DNA of 64,000 nucleotides from Streptomyces chumphonensis. Lineage in GTDB: Bacteria; Actinomycetota; Actinomycetes; Streptomycetales; Streptomycetaceae. Made by a program: the position numbers and the translations under genes. Each line of letters opens with the position of its first letter. Positions within the stretch are counted from its first letter, which is position 1. Below the pieces are notes generated by a model. That model worked only from the letters and a program-made list of their open reading frames with translations, had not been told where the DNA came from and did not search any database. Where the stretch lies: the NCBI RefSeq assembly GCF_014779715.1, contig NZ_JACXYU010000002.1, positions 186,001-250,000 of the forward strand, in the 5' to 3' direction. Below are positions 52,714-60,815 of the stretch, piece after piece.

Positions 52714-54110
52714 CGTCGCGCCTCCGTTCCCGGACGGCTGCCGGCCCGGATCTGGAGCCGGTAGATGCTCAGGTACCCCACGGCCGTCGCGGAGGAGCGC
52801 ACCACGGCGGCCGTGCCGGGTTCGGCCCCGTGGGCGGCGACGAGGGCGAGCGCGCGGTGTTCGGCCTGGCTCTGGACCTCCTCCAGCGTCTGCCCGGTGC
52901 CGACCGGCACGAGCAGGTCCAGCCAGGCGCCCGGCTCGGTGCCCGCCGCGCCGGCGGCGGCGAGGTCGGCCTCGGGCGTGAGGAGCACGGTGCCGCGCCC
53001 GGCCAGCCGCGCGATCTCCTCGGCCGTCTCCCGGCCCGGCGCGTCGAGGGCCGCCACCACGTCGGCGGTGTGGCGGCTGCGGACGGCGGTGAGCGTCGTG
53101 CCGGGGCTGCGGACGGGCGCGGCGGTCAGGACGGGCTGCGGGGTGACCACGCGGACCCCGCCCACTCCGGGCAGGTCGGCCTCCACGTGCGGCAGCCCGT
53201 CCCGCACCTGACCGACGGTCACGGTGCCGTCTCGGACGAGGACGACGAGCGCGTCGGCGGTGCCGGACTGGCGGGCCGCGGCGACGAGCGCGGTGGCCGC
53301 GGTGGCTCCGAGCCCCAGGACGGGGAGCCAGCACAGTCGGCGGGCCGAGACGCGTCCGCCGTCGCCGGTGGCGAACCAGCAGGCCGGCCCGCCGGGGAGG
53401 GCGGCGGTGGTCAGTTCGCAGCAGGCGATGAGGTGGTCGGCCGGGGCGAGGAGGGCCGCGTTGACGACGGTGGTGGCCTCCCGTTCCAGGAGGCCGAGAC
53501 CGCCCGTCTCGTGCGAGAGGCACACGTGCAGGTCCGGGTGGCGCTCCAGGATGGCGGCGGCGGCCCGGACCTCGTGGTCGGCGCAGGCGGTGGCCCCGGT
53601 GGCGGTGACGGCGACGGTGGAGATCCCGGCCTCGGTGACGGCGTCCGCGCACCGCTGGGCCGCGCGCACGTCGGCCTCGGCGAGTTCGGTGCCGAAGAGG
53701 TCGTGGCCACCCGGCGCGGTGCCGCGCCAGCCGACGAGCGAGCGGATCAGCGCGGCCGGATGGCGGCCCGCCCCGGCCACGGCGGGCGGCCGGGGCACCA
53801 GCCGCAGGGCGGCGACGGGCCGTGCGCGGGGCAGCCAGGAGGCGACGCGGGCCGCCGGAGCCTCACCCTCCGGTCCGGGGGCGGTCGTCCGCGTGAGGGA
53901 GGCTTCGAGTACGTCCGCGACGTCCCAGGTGACGGAGTCGACCCCGGACGGCGCGGCGGCGACCAGGGTGCGCAGGACCCGTTCGGCCGTCTCCCGGGGA
54001 CCGAGGGGGGCGAAGACGTCGAGCGGCGCGGTCGCCGCACCGAGTATCCGTTCGCCGTCGAGGAGTGCGGCGTGGATCTCCCGGGTGCCCAGCCGGACCC
54101 CGATGCGCAT
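52710..54110 (-). CDS. Hydantoinase/oxoprolinase-like ASKHA protein
   Basis: 466 residues; ATG at 54110 with GAAGGGA five bases upstream. Starts RIGVRLGTREIHAALLDG, contains LGTELAEADVRAAQRCADAV-type and CLSHETGGLGLLEREATTVVNAALL, and has GLGATAATALVAAAR and nucleotide-side glycine motifs. Similar to the HyuA N-terminal half and to hydantoinase/oxoprolinase proteins paired with DUF917 genes, but diverged: the first glycine-rich loop reads RLGTREIHA where DxGGTxTD is usual, so phosphate binding may be altered. First gene of the operon that runs into DUF917 and PucR. Confidence 0.8.
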   Translation of the reverse strand: MRIGVRLGTREIHAALLDGERILGAATAPLDVFAPLGPRETAERVLRTLVAAAPSGVDSVTWDVADVLEASLTRTTAPGPEGEAPAARVASWLPRARPVAALRLVPRPPAVAGAGRHPAALIRSLVGWRGTAPGGHDLFGTELAEADVRAAQRCADAVTEAGISTVAVTATGATACADHEVRAAAAILERHPDLHVCLSHETGGLGLLEREATTVVNAALLAPADHLIACCELTTAALPGGPACWFATGDGGRVSARRLCWLPVLGLGATAATALVAAARQSGTADALVVLVRDGTVTVGQVRDGLPHVEADLPGVGGVRVVTPQPVLTAAPVRSPGTTLTAVRSRHTADVVAALDAPGRETAEEIARLAGRGTVLLTPEADLAAAGAAGTEPGAWLDLLVPVGTGQTLEEVQSQAEHRALALVAAHGAEPGTAAVVRSSATAVGYLSIYRLQIRAGSRPGTEARR

Positions 54111-54190
54111 GCGTTCCCTTCGTGCGGTGCGTGGTGCTGTGCTTGCCGTGGTGCGGAGCGCGCGGCGCCGAGGAGGGGCGGCCGGTTCGC

Positions 54191-54745
54191 TCACGAAGTC
54201 CAGCGGTAGTACAGGTCGGCCGCCTCCTGCGGTGGGTGTGGTTCCTGCGGTGCGTAAGGTGACGGATGGGCTTCCGGTGGTGATTCTTCCGGATGCGGGG
54301 CCTCCGTGGGGAGGGTCGCGGCGAACCGGTCCGCACCGTGCCTGCGCAGTGAGCGGACCCGGCAGAGCGTGTCGTAGAGGGCGACGCCGTCGGTGAGCAG
54401 GTCGCCGCCCTCGGGCGGCAGCAGCCAGAAGCGCGCGGCGCACGGCCGGTAGTCGGGCCCGCCGCCGTCGGGGGAGCCGCACCGCGTGGTGCGCCGCCGG
54501 CACAGGGCGCTGGGCGGCGGCCACTGCCAGGGTCCGTCGTCGGGGCCGATGGGGACGTGGGCGAGCTCGTGCACGAGGCAGATGAGGACCGCTCCCACCG
54601 GAAAGCCCTGCTGACGCATCGTCGACAGCGACTCCACGGCGCTGCGGCGGGGCGCCTGCACCACGCTCCCCTGATGTCTGCTCAGTTCGGGCGGTGCGGT
54701 CTCACCGAAACTGACGAGCCACGGTAACCGGACGGCGTCGATCAT
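54191..54745 (-). CDS. Hypothetical protein with a TTA codon and HELAH motif
   Basis: 184 residues; ATG at 54745 with GGGGAG six bases upstream. Codon 7 is TTA (54727-54725), a bldA-dependent signal. The middle reads ICLVHELAHVPIGPDDGPW, a zinc-peptidase-like HExxH, followed by a cysteine-containing region (ALCRRRTTRC) and a C-terminal proline/glutamate/histidine-rich tail. Without homologues it is not safe to call it a peptidase. It lies 80 bases beyond the hydantoinase-like operon start on the same strand, so it could be transcribed into that operon. Confidence 0.7.
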   Translation of the reverse strand: MIDAVRLPWLVSFGETAPPELSRHQGSVVQAPRRSAVESLSTMRQQGFPVGAVLICLVHELAHVPIGPDDGPWQWPPPSALCRRRTTRCGSPDGGGPDYRPCAARFWLLPPEGGDLLTDGVALYDTLCRVRSLRRHGADRFAATLPTEAPHPEESPPEAHPSPYAPQEPHPPQEAADLYYRWTS

Positions 54746-55167
54746 GGTCGCTCCCCTCGCGCGGCGACCCGGTGAACGGCCTCGGACGCTCCCCCCGTCC
54801 GGGGTACACCTCTTCCATCCCGACAGGGACGGTTGTATGTTGACAGCTCAACCATCCTTTGCATGGCTGCCCCCCAGCGGCGAGCACAGCACCGGACCCC
54901 GGTCGGTCGGCCGGGGGCGCTGCGTGACGTGGTACACGGTCGCAAGGGACGCTAGTGGGGCACCACAGGTTGCCCCTGTGCACCGTGCACAGTCACCCCT
55001 CGGCGCACTGTGCCCCGCGCACGGTTCACCGGGCCACGCCGCCCCTGCCTCGGACATGAGCGCAGCATGTCGATGGGTTACCGACGGTTGCACACAGCGC
55101 GAAGCCGCGCCCGCATTCCGTGACCGGCGCCACGCGGACGCCATAGGGCGCCGGGCGCGCGCTCCCG
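54746..55167. other. 422-bp intergenic region with a 17-bp palindrome
   Basis: No convincing gene is seen here. The stretch 54827-54865 is AT-richer than its surroundings, carries GTTGACAGCTCAAC (inverted GTTGA/TCAAC) and is a likely promoter for the TTA-containing gene. A perfect palindrome CTGTGCACCGTGCACAG lies at 54976-54992, with a related half-site (CACTGTGC) about 25 bases further on, consistent with an operator for an unidentified regulator. Confidence 0.5.
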
Positions 55168-55659
55168 TCACGGCCGAAACGAGCCGCTCGGACCCCGCAG
55201 TCGTGGCGCGATCGCAGCGGCCGGGGGAACGGCTCCGGCGGCGCCCAGCTCCCCGGCGAGCGCCTCCGCCCACGCGACGAGCCCGGCCACGTCGACCCCG
55301 TGCGGGGGCTCGGCGGCGTACGGGCCGACGCTGCGCGCGCCCCGGCGCAGCAGCGCCGCGGCGCCCACCGCGTTGCCCCGGGCGGCGTGCGTCACCCCCA
55401 CGGCCAGCTGGGCCAGACCCCGCCACAGCTCCCGCTCGCCCTCCGGCCCGGACTTCCAGGCGTCCTCCAGCACCTCGTGCGCGTGGAACGGCCTGCCCCG
55501 GTCCAGCAGTCGCTGGGCCTCCGTCAGGGACTCCCCCGGGCTCCGCACGACGCCTTCGGGTTGCCGCTCGACGCCGGGCGCTCCGTACGGCAGCGGCCGA
55601 CCGAGCCCGTCGCGGGGCCGGGCGTTTCGGGCCCGGCCCTCCTCGTCACGATCCCGCAT
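55168..55659 (-). CDS. DUF309 family protein
   Basis: 163 residues; ATG at 55659 with GAGGGAG seven bases upstream, overlapping the TetR 3' end by 14 bases. The DUF309 signature FHAHEVLEDAWK (near residue 58) and the following WRGLAQLAVGVTHAARGN helix are present; the first 40 residues are charged. Function unknown; it is probably co-transcribed with the TetR gene. Confidence 0.88.
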   Translation of the reverse strand: MRDRDEEGRARNARPRDGLGRPLPYGAPGVERQPEGVVRSPGESLTEAQRLLDRGRPFHAHEVLEDAWKSGPEGERELWRGLAQLAVGVTHAARGNAVGAAALLRRGARSVGPYAAEPPHGVDVAGLVAWAEALAGELGAAGAVPPAAAIAPRLRGPSGSFRP

Positions 55660-56416
55660 CGCCGCGCTCCCTCACCATCACCTCGACACCGTCCAGGACC
55701 CGGGCGAGGCCGAACTCGAACTCCTCGTCCTCCGCCTGCGGTCCGGCGGTCAGCACCCCGGAGTCGACCACCCGTCGCACCTCGGGGAACCGTTCGGGGT
55801 CGGCCAGCCGGGCGAGCAGGCGGCCGTAGGCGGCGGAGGCGTCCTCCACGGTGCCGCCCGACCGGCGCGCGGCGGAGGCGAGGTCGGCCGTCAGGGCGGC
55901 CTCCGTCCGCACGTACCCCCCGACGAGGCCGAGCACCCCGAGCTTCTCCCCCGCGTCCAGGGCCGTCCCGGAGAGGTGGCGCAGCCCCTGCTCCATCCAC
56001 GCGACGGAGTGGGGGGTGGCCGGCGGCGTGCTGATCGGCAGCCGCAGGAGCCACAGGTTCCGGTGGAGGACGGCCCGGTGCGCCCGGGCCCAGGCGGTCA
56101 GCCCGGCCCGCCAGCCCGAGACCTCCGGCGGGTCGGGCGGCGGCCCGACGGCGGCGTCCTCCATCAGCACGATGAGCTCGTCCTTGGCCGCGACGTAGCG
56201 GTAGAGCGCCATGGCGGAGACGCCGAGCTCCGCGGCGACCCGGGCCATGGAGACGGCCTCGATCCCCTCGGCCACCGCCAGTTCGATGCCCGCGCCGACG
56301 ATCCGCTCGGTGCTCAGCCCCCGGCGCGGCCCCCGGCCGGGCCGTTCCCGCAGCCCCCAGGCGGCCTCGACGCCCGGTGGCAGCCCCGTCGTCGGCGTCT
56401 CCTTGCGCTCTCCCAT
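55646..56416 (-). CDS. TetR-family repressor of the adjacent ABC exporter
   Basis: 256 residues; ATG at 56416, where conserved sequence begins; the longer frame runs back into the operator. HTH near 40-85 (STERIVGAGIELAVAEGIEAVSMARVAAELGVS split around VSMARVAAELG, then MALYRYVAAKDEL), with a C-terminal TetR_C-type ligand domain (LTAWARAHRAVLHRNLWLL, EEFEFGLARVLDGVEV). Divergent from a DrrAB-like exporter, the usual arrangement for drug-responsive autorepression. The 98-bp gap between starts holds the nested palindromes. Confidence 0.92.
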   Translation of the reverse strand: MGERKETPTTGLPPGVEAAWGLRERPGRGPRRGLSTERIVGAGIELAVAEGIEAVSMARVAAELGVSAMALYRYVAAKDELIVLMEDAAVGPPPDPPEVSGWRAGLTAWARAHRAVLHRNLWLLRLPISTPPATPHSVAWMEQGLRHLSGTALDAGEKLGVLGLVGGYVRTEAALTADLASAARRSGGTVEDASAAYGRLLARLADPERFPEVRRVVDSGVLTAGPQAEDEEFEFGLARVLDGVEVMVRERGDAGS

Positions 56417-56429
56417 GGACCCGTGTCTA

Positions 56430-56470
56430 ACATACACACTACTGTTTACGGCATAAACATCTGTGTATGT
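56430..56470. promoter_or_regulatory. Nested palindromic operator between tetR and ABC genes
   Basis: Outer arms ACATACACA (56430-56438) and TGTGTATGT (56462-56470) are perfect, and a second perfect pair TGTTTA (56443-56448) and TAAACA (56454-56459) is nested almost concentrically inside. The region is AT-rich for this genome and sits directly over the likely promoters of both genes. Confidence 0.85.
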
Positions 56471-56514
56471 CATAAGCTCTGCCCGGCGCGGCGGCGGAAG
56501 GGGAAGGGGAGACC

Positions 56515-57501
56515 ATGCGTGGTACGACGGCCGTCGAGGCCGAGGGGCTGCGGAAGTCCTACGGCTCCGTGGAGGTGTTGAGGGGAATCGACCTGTCGGT
56601 CCCGCGCGGCGGCGTGTTCGCCCTCCTGGGGCCGAACGGCGCGGGCAAGACGACGACCGTGCGCATCCTGGCCACGCTCGCGCAGGCCGACGCGGGCCGG
56701 GCCGTCGTCGCCGGCGCGGACGTGCGCCGCGAACGGTCCCTGGTCCGCCGGAGGATCAGCCTGACCGGCCAGTACGCGTCCGTGGACGAGATGCTGACCG
56801 GGGCGGAGAACCTGCGCCTGACGGCCCGCCTCGCCGGTCATCCGCGGCGCGCGGCCCGGCGCCGCGCCGACGAGCTGCTCGAACGGTTCGCGCTCGGCGG
56901 GGCGGCCGGGCGACGCGTCGCGACCTACTCCGGAGGCATGCGGCGGAGGCTGGACATCGCGGCCTGCCTGGTGGGCACTCCCGAGGTGGTCTTCCTCGAC
57001 GAGCCGAGCACCGGGCTCGACCCGCGCAGCCGCCAGACCCTCTGGGACGTCGTCCGGGAACTCGCCTCGGGCGGCGTCACCGTCCTCCTCACCACGCAGT
57101 ACCTGGAGGAGGCCGACCAGCTCGCCGGACGGTTGGCCGTCGTCGACGGCGGGCGCGTCGTCGCCGAGGGCGGCCCGGCCGAGCTGAAGGCACGCGTGGG
57201 CGGGCGGCGGCTGCACCTGGCGCTGCGCGACGCGGACGCCTACACACGGCTGGTGAGCGCGCTCGGCCCCCGGGCCGTCCACCGCGACCCGGAACACCGC
57301 ACCGTCGAGCTCGCCACCGACGGCGGCGCGGCCCACGTCCGGGCCCTGCTGGACGAGGTCGACCCCACGCGCGGTGAGGTGACCCGCTTCGAAGTGCGCG
57401 GAGCCACCCTGGACGACGTCTTCCTGACCCTCACCGGTACGCCCCCCACCGCCCCGGCCCACGCGGCCGGCTCACACCGCGAGGAGCCCGTCCGTGGCTG
57501 A
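56515..57501 (+). CDS. DrrA-type ABC transporter ATPase
   Basis: 328 residues; ATG at 56515 with GGGGAGA upstream. Walker A GPNGAGKTTTV near residue 40, signature YSGGMRRRLDIAA, Walker B VVFLDEPSTGLDPRSR and H-loop-type TTQYLEEAD, then the C-terminal DrrA/DUF4162-like domain. Daunorubicin-resistance-type ATPases pair with a single permease to expel hydrophobic drugs. Overlaps the permease gene by eight bases. Confidence 0.95.
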   Translation: MRGTTAVEAEGLRKSYGSVEVLRGIDLSVPRGGVFALLGPNGAGKTTTVRILATLAQADAGRAVVAGADVRRERSLVRRRISLTGQYASVDEMLTGAENLRLTARLAGHPRRAARRRADELLERFALGGAAGRRVATYSGGMRRRLDIAACLVGTPEVVFLDEPSTGLDPRSRQTLWDVVRELASGGVTVLLTTQYLEEADQLAGRLAVVDGGRVVAEGGPAELKARVGGRRLHLALRDADAYTRLVSALGPRAVHRDPEHRTVELATDGGAAHVRALLDEVDPTRGEVTRFEVRGATLDDVFLTLTGTPPTAPAHAAGSHREEPVRG

Positions 57502-58273
57502 GTTCGCCCCGGCCCGCGGCGCGGGCCACGCCCTGACCATGGTCGACCGCTCCCTGCGGCTCTCCGCCCGCAACGTCGACGCGGTCCTCGTCTCCCTGGT
57601 GCTGCCCGTCATGCTGATGCTGGTCTTCGTCTACTTCTTCGGCGGCGCCATCGACACCGGGGCATCTCACGGGGACTACGTCACCTACGTCGCCCCCGGC
57701 GTGCTCATCCTGTGTGCCGGGTACGGCGCGTCGATGACGGCCGTCAGCGTCACCCGGGACATGGCGGAGGGCGTCATCGACCGCTTCCGCTCCCTGGACG
57801 TCGGCGGCACCGCCGTCCTCACCGGGCATGTGGTCGCCAGCACCGTGCGCAACCTCGCGGCGACGGCGGCGGTACTGGCCGTCGCCCTCGCCATCGGCTT
57901 CCGGCCGACGGCCGATCCGGCCCGTTGGCTCGCCGCCCTGGGCGTCCTGCTGGCCTACGTCGTGGCCCTGGCGTGGCTGGCCGCCGTCGTGGGACTGCTC
58001 GCGCACTCCGCCGAGGCGGCGGGGGGCTTCACGTTCTTCATCCTCTTCCTGCCCTACCCGAGCAGCGCCTTCGTACCGATCGACACGATGCCGGGCTGGC
58101 TGCACGGCTTCGCGGAGCACCAGCCGGTCACCCCCGTGATCGAGTCGATGCGCGCGCTGCTGCTGGACCGGCCGGTCGGGGACGCCCTGTGGCCGGCGCT
58201 GGCGTGGAGCGCGGGCCTGACGGCCCTGGCCCTCCCGCTGTGCGCCCTCGCCTTCCGGCGGCGCACCGCCTGA
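57494..58273 (+). CDS. DrrB-type ABC-2 permease
   Basis: 259 residues; GTG at 57494 overlapping the ATPase gene. Six hydrophobic helices characteristic of ABC-2 permeases (VLVSLVLPVMLMLVFVYFFGG, VAPGVLILCAGYGASMTAVSV, NLAATAAVLAVALAIG, WLAALGVLLAYVVALAWLAAV split, FTFFILFLPYPSSAFVP, LAWSAGLTALALPLCAL). The conserved PYPSSAFVPIDTMP loop is present. Works with the preceding ATPase; likely drug efflux controlled by TetR. Confidence 0.93.
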   Translation: MAEFAPARGAGHALTMVDRSLRLSARNVDAVLVSLVLPVMLMLVFVYFFGGAIDTGASHGDYVTYVAPGVLILCAGYGASMTAVSVTRDMAEGVIDRFRSLDVGGTAVLTGHVVASTVRNLAATAAVLAVALAIGFRPTADPARWLAALGVLLAYVVALAWLAAVVGLLAHSAEAAGGFTFFILFLPYPSSAFVPIDTMPGWLHGFAEHQPVTPVIESMRALLLDRPVGDALWPALAWSAGLTALALPLCALAFRRRTA

Positions 58274-58328
58274 CGCCGCCCGCCCCCGTGGCGCTGCGGC
58301 CCGGGGGCGGGCGGGTGAGGATGGACGC

Positions 58329-59894
58329 ATGCTGCTCGCCGACCTCGCCCGGACGTCGAACGCCGTCGCCGCCGCCTCGGCCCGCTCGGCCAAGGTGGCC
58401 CTCCTCGCCGACCTGTTCCGCTCCACCGAGCCGGCCGAGGCCCCGGTCGCCGTCACCTATCTGGCCGGACGGCTGCCGCAGCGGCGCATCGGCGTGGGCT
58501 GGCGGACGCTCAGGGACGCGGTGGAGGCGACGCCCACCGGGACGGCGGCGACGCTGACCGTCGCGGAGACGGACGCGGCCCTCGGCGCGATCGCGGCCGT
58601 CGCCGGCAAGGGGGCCCAGGGCGAACGCGGGCGGCTGCTGCGCGGGCTGCTGGGCGCGGCCACCGCGCGGGAGCGGGACTTCCTCGTCCGGCTCCTCACC
58701 GGTGAGCTGCGGCAGGGGGCCCTGGACGCCCTCGCGGTCGAGGGACTGGCGGCGGCGGCCGGGGTGGCGGCCGTGCGGGTGCGGCGGGCGGTGATGCTGG
58801 GCGGTTCGCTCGGTGCCGTGGCCCAGGCGCTGCTGGCCGACGGCCCCCGCGCGCTGGACCGGTTCCGGCTCACCGTGGGCCGACCGGTGCAGCCGATGCT
58901 CGCGCAGACCGCGCGGGACGTGGCGGAGGCGCTGACGCGGCTGGGGCCGTGCGCCGTCGAGGAGAAGCTGGACGGCATCCGGGTGCAGGTGCACCGGGAC
59001 GGCCACCACGTGGCCGTCCACACGCGCACGCTGGACGAGATCACCGACCGGCTCCCCGAAGTCGTCGCGGCGGCCCGGGAGCTGACGTGCCGCTCGGCGG
59101 TGCTGGACGGGGAGGTCATCGCCCTGGACGCGACGGGGCGGCCACGACCGTTCCAGGACGTCGCGGGCCGGGTCGGCTCCCGCACGGACGTGGCCACGGC
59201 CCGTGCCGCGCTGCCGCTGTCCGCCGTCTTCTTCGACCTGTTGTCCGTGGACGGCCGCGACCTGCTCGACCTGCCGGCCCGCGAGCGGCACGCCGAGCTG
59301 ACCGCCGTGGTCCCCGAGCCGCTACGCGTCCGGCGGCTGGCCGTGTCCGACCCGGCGGACGACCGCGAGCGCGCCGAGGCCCGCCGTTTCACCGAGGACG
59401 TGCTGGAGCGGGGCCACGAGGGCGTCGTCGTCAAGGCCCTCGACTCCCCCTACAGCGCCGGGCGGCGCGGTGCGGCCTGGCTGAAGGTGAAGCCCGTGCA
59501 CACCCTGGACCTGGTGGTGCTGGCCGCCGAGTGGGGCCACGGGCGGCGCACCGGCACCCTGTCCAACCTCCACCTGGGGGCACGCCGCGCCGACGGCACG
59601 TTCGCCATGCTCGGCAAGACCTTCAAGGGACTGACGGACGCCCTGCTGGCCTGGCAGACGGAACGGCTGTCGGAACTGGCCGTGGCGCACGAGCCGTGGG
59701 GGGTGCGGGTGCGCCCGGAACTGGTCGTGGAGATCGCCCTGGACGGCGTCCAGCGCTCGTCGCGCTACCCGGAGGGGCTGGCGCTGCGCTTCGCGCGGGT
59801 CCTGCGGTACCGGGAGGACAAACGGCCGGAGGAGGCCGACACCGTGGCGGCCGTGCGGGCCCTGCACGGCCGCGAGGAGCCCGGGAGGTCCTGA
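58329..59894 (+). CDS. lig: ATP-dependent DNA ligase (LigB/LigC-like)
   Basis: 521 residues; ATG at 58329. N-terminal alpha-helical DNA-binding domain (VALLADLFRSTEPAEAPVAVTYLAGRLPQRRIGVG), nucleotidyltransferase domain with active-site lysine in EEKLDGIRVQ (near 212), VLDGEVIALDATG, EGVVVKALDSPY, AWLKVKPVHTLDLVV, and an OB-fold end (LRPELVVEIALDGVQRS style). Length fits the actinobacterial LigB family, an accessory ligase beside essential NAD-dependent LigA. Probably monocistronic; no Ku or LigD partner is adjacent. Confidence 0.93.
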   Translation: MLLADLARTSNAVAAASARSAKVALLADLFRSTEPAEAPVAVTYLAGRLPQRRIGVGWRTLRDAVEATPTGTAATLTVAETDAALGAIAAVAGKGAQGERGRLLRGLLGAATARERDFLVRLLTGELRQGALDALAVEGLAAAAGVAAVRVRRAVMLGGSLGAVAQALLADGPRALDRFRLTVGRPVQPMLAQTARDVAEALTRLGPCAVEEKLDGIRVQVHRDGHHVAVHTRTLDEITDRLPEVVAAARELTCRSAVLDGEVIALDATGRPRPFQDVAGRVGSRTDVATARAALPLSAVFFDLLSVDGRDLLDLPARERHAELTAVVPEPLRVRRLAVSDPADDRERAEARRFTEDVLERGHEGVVVKALDSPYSAGRRGAAWLKVKPVHTLDLVVLAAEWGHGRRTGTLSNLHLGARRADGTFAMLGKTFKGLTDALLAWQTERLSELAVAHEPWGVRVRPELVVEIALDGVQRSSRYPEGLALRFARVLRYREDKRPEEADTVAAVRALHGREEPGRS

Positions 59895-59903
59895 GACGCA
59901 CCG

Positions 59904-60326
59904 TCACGACCCGTCCGCGTCCAGGGCGGCGCGCAGCCGTGCGGCGACGCCGGCCGCCTCGGCGTCCTCCGCGTACCGGGTGCGCGGCCAGAAGAAGCCC
60001 CGCAGCCCGTCCTTGCGGTTGCGCGGGACGACGTGCGTGTGGAAGTGCGGCACGGACTGGCTGACCCGGTTGTTGGCCGCGACGAACGTGCCCGCCGCCG
60101 GCATCCCCCGCTCGACCGCGCCCGCGATCCGGCGCACCCGCAGGTAGTAGGGGCCGATCTGATCGGTCGGCAGGTCGGTCAGCGTCTCGTGGTGGTCGCG
60201 CGGGACGACGAGCACGTGGCCGGGGAAGACCGGCCGGTGGTCCAGGAACGCGACGGCCACCTCGTCCTCGAAGACCCGGTGCACGGGGGTTCGTCCGGCG
60301 ACGACGGCGCAGAAGAGGCAGCTCAT
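59904..60326 (-). CDS. HIT-family nucleotide hydrolase
   Basis: 140 residues; ATG at 60326. Zinc-type start CLFCAVVAGRTPVHRVFEDE, PGHVLVVPRDHHETL and histidine triad HFHTHVV near residue 101. HIT proteins hydrolyse nucleotide phosphoramidates or dinucleoside polyphosphates such as Ap4A. Convergent with the DNA ligase (9-base gap). Only one of the CxxC zinc pairs is obvious. Confidence 0.92.
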   Translation of the reverse strand: MSCLFCAVVAGRTPVHRVFEDEVAVAFLDHRPVFPGHVLVVPRDHHETLTDLPTDQIGPYYLRVRRIAGAVERGMPAAGTFVAANNRVSQSVPHFHTHVVPRNRKDGLRGFFWPRTRYAEDAEAAGVAARLRAALDADGS

Positions 60327-60525
60327 GCCCCCAGTCAAGCGTGTCGTCGGGTGCGGCGCCCACGGCCGGGGGTACCGGCGTCGTCCGCGCGGGTGATCCC
60401 GGGTCGGCCGGACGGACGGGCCCCTCGCGTCGCGGGACCGCGCCCGCCCGGCGGGGGCGATGCTGGCCCGGCGGCGGGCGTCGTGAGGACCCGCCACCGT
60501 CGAAACAGCGTGGGAGTGAGCAGCC

Positions 60526-60759
60526 GTGGCCGTGTGCGAAGTGTGCAGCAACGAGTACGACATGTCCTTCGAGGTGCACGCGCAGGGCGCGGTCCACGTG
60601 TTCGACAGCCTGGAGTGCATGGCCCAGCGGATGGCGCCCATCTGTGAGAACTGCTCGTGCCGCATCCTCGGACACGGGGTCCAGTCGGACGGCCGGTTCT
60701 TCTGCTGTGCGCACTGCGCCCGCGTCCAGGGCCACGCCCAGCTCGTCGACCACGCCTGA
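60526..60759 (+). CDS. Small cysteine-rich zinc-ribbon-like protein
   Basis: 77 residues; GTG at 60526 with GGGAG ten bases upstream. Cysteine pairs CEVC (4-7), CENCSC (near 41-46) and CCAHC (near 60-64) with nearby histidines suggest binding of one or two zinc ions in a TRASH or zinc-ribbon fold. Such small proteins are widespread in actinomycetes with no defined role, possibly metal handling. Stands alone between convergent or divergent neighbours. Confidence 0.8.
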   Translation: MAVCEVCSNEYDMSFEVHAQGAVHVFDSLECMAQRMAPICENCSCRILGHGVQSDGRFFCCAHCARVQGHAQLVDHA

Positions 60760-60815
60760 CGGCGGACCGGCCGCCCGGCCCGCCGGCGGGCGCCTGACGG
60801 CCGGACACCCGGCGC

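Noticed and set aside
54790-54805. GGGTAC near 54799 as a stress promoter
   Set aside because: No GNNT at 14-16 bases upstream and it points away from any gene start.
54848-55426. Minus-strand frame across the intergenic region and DUF309
   Set aside because: Overlaps the supported DUF309 gene in another frame and has biased composition.
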